In this document: piece by piece, positions 1 through 5,974 of the stretch
Layout of the letters: each line of letters opens with the position of its first letter
Numbering within the stretch: the stretch's first letter is position 1
NCBI GenBank assembly: GCA_035456205.1
Contig: DATIDQ010000047.1
Location: 1-7,959, forward strand
Length of the DNA: 7,959 nucleotides
Source: UBA7239 sp035456205
GTDB taxonomy: Bacteria; Pseudomonadota; Gammaproteobacteria; Pseudomonadales; UBA7239
Direction of reading: 5' to 3'
Notes under the pieces: model-generated
The model's database searches: none
Told to the model about the DNA's origin: nothing
The model's input: the letters and a program-made list of their open reading frames with translations, nothing else
Translations under genes and position numbers: made by a program

Positions 1-381
1 AACATCACGGATTCAAGATTCCAGCAAGAATTGTGTGATTGGGCTAAGTCGCACAAGAAATTACCTGCAGGCTATGAAATTCCGGAGCGTTTTCTGCGCA
101 ATACACCGGAAAATATCAAGGAGCTGCTCAAGCCCTTCCGCAATATATTACCGGATTTTCCTTTTGGACACGATTTTACTGATGATGAACTGGTGATTGT
201 CGGAGCCTTGCAAAAACTGAAACAGGCTAGCAGCAATCCGCTGGATTTGCTTGCAACGGTGGTTGCCTCGGTTTTTTCTGATAAAGAGGTGCCGGAACGC
301 TATCTTGAGCGTATGGGGTTTGATGAAACAGTATCAATTAAAGAAAAACTGTTACAAAAAATATTTGCAGGTAACCTGTGA
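1..381 (+). CDS. C-terminal part of a probable acetyl-CoA hydrolase/transferase family protein (5' end outside the window)
   Basis: Reading frame 1 is open from the first base (N-I-T-D-S-R-F-Q-Q-E-L-C-D-W...) to a TGA at 379-381, so the gene starts upstream and only 126 codons are visible. A TTG at position 31 could be taken as a start, but it is simply an internal Leu codon and has no ribosome binding site. The visible part is soluble and mixed charged/helical, with the stretches LPAGYEIPERF and FPFGHDFT followed by a Leu/Lys-rich helix and the ending KLLQKIFAGNL. From memory this matches the extreme C-terminus of large gammaproteobacterial proteins annotated as acetyl-CoA hydrolase/transferase C-terminal domain proteins, which move or remove CoA from acyl-CoA. 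The catalytic region is not in the window, so the function rests on tail similarity only. It converges on ctpA with 34 bp between the stop codons. Confidence 0.5.
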   Translation, partial: NITDSRFQQELCDWAKSHKKLPAGYEIPERFLRNTPENIKELLKPFRNILPDFPFGHDFTDDELVIVGALQKLKQASSNPLDLLATVVASVFSDKEVPERYLERMGFDETVSIKEKLLQKIFAGNL

Positions 382-394
382 CTGATTGCCTGCA
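366..394 (+). terminator. weak possible stem-loop at the end of gene 1
   Basis: TGCAGG at 366-371 is repeated inverted as CCTGCA at 389-394, with 17 bases between. A T-rich stretch (TGTGTGTTTTTC) starts about 10 bases further on. The stem is short, the loop long and the T-run displaced, so this is at best a weak terminator between two convergent genes. Confidence 0.2.
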
Positions 395-415
395 CCAATA
401 TTCTGTGTGTTTTTC

Positions 416-1726
416 TTAAGCTCTTTTACTCAAGCGCATCGCTTTCAATATATTCAGTGCGTCGTGTAACTGGTTGTCATCTTGTCTCCAGTTATCGTCA
501 TCTACTTTGCCCTTCGGTTTTGCAGCTGATTTTTTATCTGTCGCATTGCCATTGCCGAGGTGTTTGTCCAGATCAGATTCTGCTGCCCGCAGACTAGGCT
601 GTAAGCTGGTGATTTTGGCGTGCTCGTCGACGATATCAGGTTTGATGCCTTCTGCCTGAATAGAACGTCCACTCGGCGTGTAGTAAAGCGCTGTGGTCAG
701 TTTGATAGCTTTTGTTTCGCTAATCGGAACAACGGTTTGCACCGAGCCTTTACCAAAACTGTTTGTACCCAACAGAACCGCACGGCGGTTGTCCTGTAAG
801 GCGCCGGCAACAATTTCAGCTGCAGATGCAGAGCCATCATTAATCAGGACAACCATGGGGGCCCCACCCAGAATGTCACCGGGTTCTGCGTTGTAGCGCA
901 AATTGCTATTAGCGGCGCGTCCCTTGGTATAAACAATCAGACCCTTGTTCAGAAATGCATCAGATACATCGACTGCAGATTGTAAAAGCCCACCCGGGTT
1001 ATTGCGCAGATCCAGTACCAGCCCCTGTATTGCCCCGTCTTTTTTCAATGCGGCAATGGCGCTATTCAAATCTTCAGCGGTGTTTATCTGGAACTGTGCA
1101 ATTCGCACATAACCGTAACCTGGCTCCAGTGTTTTTTGTTTGATACTGCGTGCTTTGATGGCATCACGTACCAATGTCACCTCGATAGGTTTTTCAACAT
1201 GCTGTCGCAGAATGGTCAGATTCAGCGCCTCGCCAGCTTTGCCGCGCATCAGGCTAACCGCTTCATCCAGACTCATACCCTGAACCGATTTGTCTCCCAG
1301 TTTGATAATAATGTCGCCGGATTCAATGCCGGCACGACTGGCGGGTGTGTCATCGATGGGAGAAATAACTTTTACGAAACCGTCTTCCATGCCAACTTCA
1401 ATTCCGAGTCCGGCAAATTCGCCACTGGTGGCGCTTTGCAAGTCACTAAAGTCCTTTTCATCCAGATATGCCGAGTGTGGGTCCAGTTCACTCAGCATGC
1501 CGCGAATGGCATTTTCCAATAGTGTTTTGTCATCCACTTCTTCGACATAGGTAGCACGAATTTGCTCCATCACTCGCGCAAAGGTTCGCAAGTCGTCTAA
1601 CGGCAATTGACCTTCAGTTTTGGGGGTCGGGGGTTTTGCAGTAGCACACCAGGCACTGTTGAGGCATAGCGCCACAACGTAGATAGCGAGTGTGGTGACT
1701 GACAAGCGACGCAAGGATTTCTTCAT
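416..1726 (-). CDS. ctpA: C-terminal processing peptidase, S41 family (periplasmic Ser/Lys protease)
   Basis: A 436-residue serine protease of the CtpA/Prc family, which cleaves periplasmic substrates from their C-termini; in Pseudomonas, CtpA works with a lipoprotein partner and degrades peptidoglycan hydrolases. An Arg/Lys-rich N-terminus and a hydrophobic stretch (about residues 10-28) form a Sec signal peptide, with a signal peptidase I site after A-T-A at 28-30. A PDZ domain follows, with its carboxylate loop GLGIE at 106-110, then the S41 core. The catalytic pair is Ser301 in GSASAAEI and Lys326 in SFGKGSVQ, 25 residues apart as in Bacillus CtpB, and Gln330 fits the third active-site residue. 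The conserved RNNPGG is at 241-246. The last 60 or so residues are Lys/Asp-rich and look flexible. The ATG at 1726 is supported by GGAG (complement of 1735-1738) eight bases upstream. It is divergent from dtd, without the gpmI/envC neighbours common elsewhere. Confidence 0.93.
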   Translation of the reverse strand: MKKSLRRLSVTTLAIYVVALCLNSAWCATAKPPTPKTEGQLPLDDLRTFARVMEQIRATYVEEVDDKTLLENAIRGMLSELDPHSAYLDEKDFSDLQSATSGEFAGLGIEVGMEDGFVKVISPIDDTPASRAGIESGDIIIKLGDKSVQGMSLDEAVSLMRGKAGEALNLTILRQHVEKPIEVTLVRDAIKARSIKQKTLEPGYGYVRIAQFQINTAEDLNSAIAALKKDGAIQGLVLDLRNNPGGLLQSAVDVSDAFLNKGLIVYTKGRAANSNLRYNAEPGDILGGAPMVVLINDGSASAAEIVAGALQDNRRAVLLGTNSFGKGSVQTVVPISETKAIKLTTALYYTPSGRSIQAEGIKPDIVDEHAKITSLQPSLRAAESDLDKHLGNGNATDKKSAAKPKGKVDDDNWRQDDNQLHDALNILKAMRLSKRA

Positions 1727-1763
1727 GCGGAAAACTCCAGAATGCCGATAAAATAATGACGTG

Positions 1764-1775
1764 ATGCTATAGCAT
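1764..1775. promoter_or_regulatory. perfect 12-bp palindrome in the ctpA/dtd divergent gap
   Basis: ATGCTATAGCAT reads identically on both strands and lies in the 69-bp gap between the divergent starts of ctpA (1726) and dtd (1796). Because it is symmetric, each strand contains TGCTATAGC, a loose extended -10-like sequence. No good -35 hexamer at normal spacing was found on either strand. It could be an operator, a shared promoter element or chance. Confidence 0.3.
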
Positions 1776-1795
1776 ACGGGCTGTAGGAGGAAGTT

Positions 1796-2230
1796 ATGAA
1801 AGCATTGATTCAGCGCGTGAGTAGTGCACAGGTGAAGGTGGAAGGCGAGATTGTTGGCGAGATCGGGCAGGGTTTGCTGGTGCTGCTGGGCGTTGAACGG
1901 AATGATGATCGCGCGTGTGCGGAAAAATTACTGGATAAATTACTGCAGTATCGGGTGTTTGCTGATGCAGAAGGCAAAATGAATCTTTCCGTGCAGGATG
2001 TTTCTGGCGGGGTGTTGCTGGTGTCGCAATTTACCCTGGCGGCGGATACCAACAAAGGTTTACGGCCTTCATTTTCCGGCGCGGCAACACCGGAGCTGGC
2101 TCGTGAATTGTATGATTTTTCCGCAAGTTATCTGCAGAAAAAACATGCCGATGTTGCTACAGGTGTTTTTGCTGCAGATATGAAAGTGCAGCTGACCAAT
2201 GATGGACCAGTAACATTTTTGTTGGGATAA
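1796..2230 (+). CDS. dtd: D-aminoacyl-tRNA deacylase
   Basis: A 144-residue cytoplasmic homodimeric enzyme that hydrolyses D-amino acids (and glycine mischarged on tRNA-Ala) from tRNA, protecting translation from wrong-handed or misacylated amino acids. The N-terminus MKALIQRVSSAQVKVEG is typical of the family. The active-site motif SQFTL is at 77-81, with Thr80 as in E. coli. The Gly-cisPro motif that rejects L-aminoacyl-tRNA across the dimer interface is at Gly137-Pro138 in NDGPVT. Length and motif positions match the E. coli enzyme almost residue for residue. The ATG is preceded by a full AGGAGG at 1785-1790 with five bases of spacing. It is followed after 5 bp by a flavoprotein-like gene, with which it probably shares a transcript ending at 2754-2780. 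Confidence 0.95.
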   Translation: MKALIQRVSSAQVKVEGEIVGEIGQGLLVLLGVERNDDRACAEKLLDKLLQYRVFADAEGKMNLSVQDVSGGVLLVSQFTLAADTNKGLRPSFSGAATPELARELYDFSASYLQKKHADVATGVFAADMKVQLTNDGPVTFLLG

Positions 2231-2235
2231 GTATT

Positions 2236-2721
2236 ATGAGTGAAGCCAGTCACGGGAAACAGTTTGCTACACAGATGAGTGAATCGTTGTGTGAACAGTT
2301 ATTGCAACAACAAAGTGAATGCACATTTATTTGGCAAGCGGATAAAGAAGCAGCGGGCACTATCATGAGTTTTGTCTGGGCGGATGGTTGTGTCTGGTTG
2401 ACGACTAACGATTCACGTCCGCGCGTTGCTGCAGTACGCAAACACCAACGCGCGACTGTTGTTGTTTCATCAACTGGAACAGAGTTGGGTGATAGTCGTT
2501 GTATTACAATGCGCGGCGCGTGCTCTGTCTTGAGTGATCGTAAAACGGCCGATTGGTTTTATCCGCTGTTTTGCCAAAAATTATTGCCGGGCAATCCGCG
2601 GGCGCAAGCGGCTATGCAGAGCATGTTGGATAGAGATGGTCAAATTATCTTGTGCATGAAGCCTGAAAAAATTATTGGCTACGATGGTGATGCTTTAATG
2701 AGAAAAATAGAGGCGCTGTAA
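2236..2721 (+). CDS. pyridoxamine 5'-phosphate oxidase-family (FMN split-barrel) protein
   Basis: A 161-residue soluble protein with no signal peptide or membrane segment. The layout resembles the PNPOx-like FMN-binding split barrel: an N-terminal helix, strands in GTIMSFVWADGCVWLTT (41-57), the RPRVAAVRKH segment (61-70) in the place where family members often read S-x-R plus a helix before 'nPra', then the strands RATVVVSS and CITMRGACSVL (89-99), and a C-terminal strand IILCMKPEKIIGYDG (137-151) before a short helix. Family members bind FMN or related cofactors and many have no known substrate; it is not pdxH itself. The start lies 5 bp after the dtd stop, with only a weak GGGA (2224-2226 plus A2227) as ribosome binding site, suggesting translational coupling to dtd. 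The substrate cannot be predicted. The family call is from pattern memory. Confidence 0.65.
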   Translation: MSEASHGKQFATQMSESLCEQLLQQQSECTFIWQADKEAAGTIMSFVWADGCVWLTTNDSRPRVAAVRKHQRATVVVSSTGTELGDSRCITMRGACSVLSDRKTADWFYPLFCQKLLPGNPRAQAAMQSMLDRDGQIILCMKPEKIIGYDGDALMRKIEAL

Positions 2722-2753
2722 CAGCGATCCCGAGAAGGCAAATGGAAACACAA

Positions 2754-2780
2754 AAAAAGCCGGCGCAACGCCGGCTTTTT
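2754..2780. terminator. strong bidirectional intrinsic terminator
   Basis: GCCGGCG (2759-2765) and CGCCGGC (2769-2775) form a seven-pair GC stem with a CAA loop. It is flanked by an A-run on the left (2752-2758) and TTTTT on the right (2776-2780), so it can terminate on both strands. It sits between the end of the flavoprotein-like gene (2721, +) and the stop of the CoA-transferase (2797, -), where a shared terminator is expected. Confidence 0.93.
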
Positions 2781-2796
2781 GCTATCAACGTGGCAG

Positions 2797-4053
2797 TTAT
2801 TTCTTTGTGCCGAATGTTCCCTTGGCTTCCAGAGCGGCAATCTTGACATCGTCGTAGCCGAGACAGCGCTTCAGGATTTCGTTGCGATGTTGGCCAGGTG
2901 TAGGCGCTTTGGCCGGCACAGGCAGTTCTTCATCAATGAAATGCACGGGATAGCTCATCATATCCGCGCCGTGTTCTTCATGGCCATACCATTTGAAGCG
3001 TGCTTTGAAATGTTCGTCTTCCATGACTGTCTCAGAATTGTAGACTGGCGCAATCGGCGTGTTGATTTTCACGCCCCAATCCATCCATTCCTTGATGGTT
3101 TTGGTTTTAAAAATAGTGGTCAGCTCACGTTGCATTTCCTTGTTGCCTGGTGCGTGATCTGCCAATTTTTTACCCGGCCATTTTTCAAACATGTCCATGC
3201 GGCCAACGCCTTCACAGAAATTTTTCCAGAATGATTGTTCAGACGCCATAAACAACACATAACCATCTTTACATTCGTATGCTTGGTAACGCACGCCTTC
3301 GCGCAAACCTGCTGTGCCCACCGGACGACGACGGAAATCGTCAGCGGCGTTGCCCGTTACTTCAGATTGCGGACGCTGATACGCTTTGTAACTTTCGATG
3401 CGATACCAATCCATGTAAGCGGCGCCATCAGACTGGCCGATTTCCAGAAAAGCGCCTTCACCGGTTTCACGCGCACGCATGACAGCAGCGAGCGCTGCGA
3501 AAGCGCCGAGCAATGGGCCTGCGTGCATGCCAATGGAGGGATGCGCTGGCAAATACACCATACCGTCTTCTTCACGCGCTGGCTCTACGCAACCGGCCCA
3601 AGTGTCGTACGCCACGCCGTGCGATGGCATGTTTTCGTAAGGGCCTGTCATGCCGTAGCCGGAGACGCAGCAAAACACAATTTTTGGATTCACTTTCTTG
3701 AGGTCTTCGTAACTAAGCCCCAATCGGTCCAGCGTGCCCGGCTTCATGGCTTCAATCACGATATCGGCATCTTTTGCCAGCTCTTTGAAAATTGTCCGGC
3801 CTTCTTCCGTTTTCAGATCGAGTTCAATGGATTTTTTGCCGCGGGCGATATGCCAATGCAGCAGGGAAATACCCTCGATAATAGGCCAGGTCATCACACG
3901 CACGTAATCACCGCCTGGCACTTCAATTTTGATAACGTCTGCGCCCAACTCGGCAAAATGGTGTGCGGTAGCGCCCGGGCCGAGGATAGAAAAATCCAGT
4001 ACACGAAGGCCTGCCAGTGGTGCCGGTTTTGTGGGGGTGCTGCTACTGCTCAT
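2797..4053 (-). CDS. class III CoA-transferase (CaiB/BaiF family)
   Basis: A 418-residue cytoplasmic enzyme of the family that moves CoA between carboxylic acids (formyl-CoA:oxalate and carnitine CoA-transferases, alpha-methylacyl-CoA racemase). Hallmarks are PLAGLRVLDFSILGPGATAH near residues 12-31, HFAELGADVIKIE, SGYGMTGPY near 131-139, the helix around ALAAVMRARETGEG, and the conserved QSDGAAYMDW (207-216). The start at 4053 is chosen because GGAG (complement of 4060-4063) lies six bases upstream. The frame stays open to an ATG at 4116, but the extra 21 residues are Cys/Ala-rich, unlike the family, and lack a ribosome binding site. Oddity: the catalytic Asp of formyl-CoA transferase (Asp169) should fall in the segment around 171-179, which reads HPSIGMHAG and has no Asp. 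The substrate is unknown. It is divergent from pckA. Confidence 0.88.
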   Translation of the reverse strand: MSSSSTPTKPAPLAGLRVLDFSILGPGATAHHFAELGADVIKIEVPGGDYVRVMTWPIIEGISLLHWHIARGKKSIELDLKTEEGRTIFKELAKDADIVIEAMKPGTLDRLGLSYEDLKKVNPKIVFCCVSGYGMTGPYENMPSHGVAYDTWAGCVEPAREEDGMVYLPAHPSIGMHAGPLLGAFAALAAVMRARETGEGAFLEIGQSDGAAYMDWYRIESYKAYQRPQSEVTGNAADDFRRRPVGTAGLREGVRYQAYECKDGYVLFMASEQSFWKNFCEGVGRMDMFEKWPGKKLADHAPGNKEMQRELTTIFKTKTIKEWMDWGVKINTPIAPVYNSETVMEDEHFKARFKWYGHEEHGADMMSYPVHFIDEELPVPAKAPTPGQHRNEILKRCLGYDDVKIAALEAKGTFGTKK

Positions 4054-4087
4054 GATCTTCTCCATTGATTTCATGGGGTATTTTCGA

Positions 4088-4101
4088 CAGGCGGCCGCCT
4101 G
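4088..4101. promoter_or_regulatory. perfect 14-bp GC-rich palindrome upstream of the CoA-transferase
   Basis: CAGGCGGCCGCCTG is fully self-complementary and lies 35 bp before the CoA-transferase start. In RNA it would fold as CAGGC/GCCTG with a GGCC loop. If the -10-like TAGAAT at 4115-4120 (minus) is used, it would fall near the 5' end of the mRNA. It may be an operator, an mRNA 5' hairpin or chance. Confidence 0.35.
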
Positions 4102-4172
4102 CAGACAGGTGCTCATTCTAGCCAGTCCTGCCAGCCGAGAATATGCGGTTCACCGAAAAGAGGCGGCATTCT

Positions 4173-4201
4173 TTTCCATGGGGCACTTTATTTTGTAATA
4201 T
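4173..4201 (+). promoter_or_regulatory. candidate sigma-70 promoter for pckA
   Basis: TTTCCA (4173-4178) and TAATAT (4196-4201) each match four of six consensus positions and are 17 bp apart. The site lies about 70 bp before the pckA start in an AT-rich patch. This is an eye match only. Confidence 0.35.
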
Positions 4202-4246
4202 AGGCGCCCGCCTGTTATAGGGCGGCCCCTTCTTGGTAACCGGAGA

Positions 4247-4260
4247 TCGGCAATTGCCGA
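4247..4260. promoter_or_regulatory. perfect 14-bp palindrome abutting the pckA ribosome binding site
   Basis: TCGGCAATTGCCGA is perfectly symmetric and ends one base before the AGGA (4262-4265) that serves the pckA ATG at 4271. As DNA it has the form of a dimeric repressor site. As RNA it folds as a five-pair stem with an AATT loop right next to the Shine-Dalgarno sequence. Either could control pckA. Confidence 0.45.
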
Positions 4261-4270
4261 CAGGAATACA

Positions 4271-5869
4271 ATGAGCGCAATCGAAGATACGTCTTTAGAA
4301 ACCCAGGTTTACACCGAGCTGACCGCTGCTGCCCTGATCGAGCAAGCGCTGGTTCGCCGCGAAGGCACGCTGACTAACACCGGTGCCCTACTGATTACAA
4401 CAGGCAAACGCACTGGTCGTTCACCTGCTGACCGTTTCATCGTGCAAGAGCCTTCCACCGCCGATGCTATTGACTGGGGTGGCGTTAATCGTCCATTTCC
4501 ACAAGACAAATTCAACGCACTGTGGGATCGCGTTGAAACGTATCTGGCGCAGAAAGATCGTTTTGTATCCTGCCTGCATGTTGGTGCTCATGATGAGCAC
4601 TACATCCCGGTAAAAGTGAACACTGAAACTGCATGGCAGGGTTTGTTCGCCCGCAATATGTTTATCCGTGCGGAGAAATACAATCCTAAAGGCAAGGAAG
4701 AGTGGACGATTCTCAACGTGGCGTCTTTCCAGTGTGATCCTGAACGTGACGGCACCAACTCTGACGGCATCGTCTGCCTGAATTTTGCCAGCCGCAAAGT
4801 GCTGATTGCAGGCATGCGTTACGCCGGTGAAATGAAAAAAGCGATGTTCTCCGTGCAAAACTTTTTGTTGCCGGAAAAAGATGTGTTGCCTATGCACTGC
4901 TCGGCCAACGTGGGCGAAGCGGGCGATGTGGCCCTGTTCTTCGGCTTGTCTGGCACAGGTAAAACCACACTATCCGCTGATCCGGATCGCTATTTGATCG
5001 GCGATGACGAGCACGGCTGGGCCAAAGGTTCAGTGTTCAATATTGAGGGCGGTTGCTACGCCAAAACGGTTGATCTGTCGCACAAGAACGAGCCGGTAAT
5101 CTGGGAGGCCATCCAGTTCGGTTCTATCGTAGAAAACGTGCACGTTGATCCGAAAGATCGTCAGGCAGATTATTGCAATCTTGAAGTACAAGACACGCAA
5201 GACGCTCAGGTTCGTACGGTAGAAAACGGCCGCTGTTCTTATCCGCTGGAGCATGTTGCCAAGCGTGTTATTGCCAATGCAGCAGGCGAACCGAAAGTGG
5301 TTATCTTCCTGACCTGCGACGTATCCGGCGTATTGCCTCCAGTTTCTATCCTGTCAAAAGAAGCTGCGGCGTATCACTTCCTGTCTGGCTACACCGCACG
5401 CGTCGGCTCAACTGAACTGGGTGCCGCACCTGGCATCCAGCCCGCATTCTCCACCTGTTTCGGAGCGCCATTTATGCCGCGCCGCCCGATGGAATATGCA
5501 AAGTTATTGATGAAGCGCATCGACGATTTCGGTTCACAGGTTTATCTAGTCAACACCGGCTGGACTGGCGGCGCCGGTGGTCCTGGTGGTAAAGGTTCTC
5601 GTTTCCCGATCCCGGTAACACGCGCAGTAGTGGCTGCTTGCCAAAGTGGTGCGTTGATCGGTTGTGAAACTGAACAGCTGGATTACCTGAACCTGACTAT
5701 TCCCAAGTCTGTACCGGGAGTGGATGGCAAATACCTGAATCCGCGTAACAACTGGGCTGACAAGGCCGAGTATGATGCGCAGTCGAAAAAACTGGCAGGT
5801 TTGTTTCAGGACAATATCAAGAAGTTTGAAGTCAGTGATGTGATTGCCAATGCAGGCCCTAAGGCCTGA
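4271..5869 (+). CDS. pckA: phosphoenolpyruvate carboxykinase (ATP)
   Basis: A 532-residue cytoplasmic enzyme that converts oxaloacetate and ATP to PEP, ADP and CO2, the entry step of gluconeogenesis from TCA-cycle intermediates. Length is close to the 540 residues of E. coli PckA. Visible motifs in order: substrate-binding Arg50 in TGRSPADRF, YAGEMKKAMFS (184-194, with metal/substrate Lys at 189-190), MHCSAN with His209, the P-loop GLSGTGKT at 225-232, the metal-binding IGDDEHGW at 243-250, and NGRCSYPLEHV with Arg321. The P-loop with the IGDDEHGW box marks the ATP-dependent class rather than the GTP class. All key residues are present, so it should be active. The ATG has AGGA at 4262-4265, five bases upstream. 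It is monocistronic, ends with its own terminator, and has a palindromic leader that suggests control by carbon source. Confidence 0.97.
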   Translation: MSAIEDTSLETQVYTELTAAALIEQALVRREGTLTNTGALLITTGKRTGRSPADRFIVQEPSTADAIDWGGVNRPFPQDKFNALWDRVETYLAQKDRFVSCLHVGAHDEHYIPVKVNTETAWQGLFARNMFIRAEKYNPKGKEEWTILNVASFQCDPERDGTNSDGIVCLNFASRKVLIAGMRYAGEMKKAMFSVQNFLLPEKDVLPMHCSANVGEAGDVALFFGLSGTGKTTLSADPDRYLIGDDEHGWAKGSVFNIEGGCYAKTVDLSHKNEPVIWEAIQFGSIVENVHVDPKDRQADYCNLEVQDTQDAQVRTVENGRCSYPLEHVAKRVIANAAGEPKVVIFLTCDVSGVLPPVSILSKEAAAYHFLSGYTARVGSTELGAAPGIQPAFSTCFGAPFMPRRPMEYAKLLMKRIDDFGSQVYLVNTGWTGGAGGPGGKGSRFPIPVTRAVVAACQSGALIGCETEQLDYLNLTIPKSVPGVDGKYLNPRNNWADKAEYDAQSKKLAGLFQDNIKKFEVSDVIANAGPKA

Positions 5870-5892
5870 TATTTGACAGAGCTTCGTGAAAT

Positions 5893-5918
5893 AAAACGCC
5901 CCGCTTGCGGGGCGTTTT
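5893..5918 (+). terminator. intrinsic terminator of pckA
   Basis: CGCCCCG (5897-5903) pairs with CGGGGCG (5908-5914) around a CTTG loop. AAAA precedes the stem and TTTT (5915-5918) follows it. It starts 24 bp after the pckA stop. The symmetry could stop transcription from either side, but no minus-strand gene reads toward it nearby. Confidence 0.93.
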
Positions 5919-5974
5919 CGTTTCATACCAGATTGTTTCATACTAAACGCCGTGAATCGTATTGCCGGAGTCTT

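Larger units (their letters stand above)
4054..4270. other. divergent intergenic control region between the CoA-transferase and pckA
   Basis: These 217 bp hold no gene. They contain two perfect 14-bp palindromes (4088-4101 and 4247-4260), a candidate pckA promoter (4173-4201), and a GC-rich imperfect hairpin (CGCCC at 4205-4209 with GGGCG at 4220-4224). On the minus strand, TAGAAT (complement of 4115-4120) is a possible -10 for the CoA-transferase, without a good -35. Confidence 0.6.

Noticed and set aside
3235..4068. Long open frames on the plus strand (277 and 151 codons, 2779-4068) opposite the CoA-transferase
   Set aside because: They lie fully antisense to a clear conserved gene, are Cys/His/Phe-rich with no recognisable domain, and have no ribosome binding site; they are shadows of its codon pattern.
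4054..4116. Extended CoA-transferase start at 4116
   Set aside because: The ATG at 4053 has GGAG at ideal spacing; the extra 21 residues do not look like the family and pass near the palindromic leader.
5873..5974. N-terminal extension of the RCC1/TSP3 protein from a TTG at 5873
   Set aside because: It would be translated across the pckA terminator hairpin and would bury the signal peptide; the ATG at 5975 has GGAG and an immediate signal sequence.
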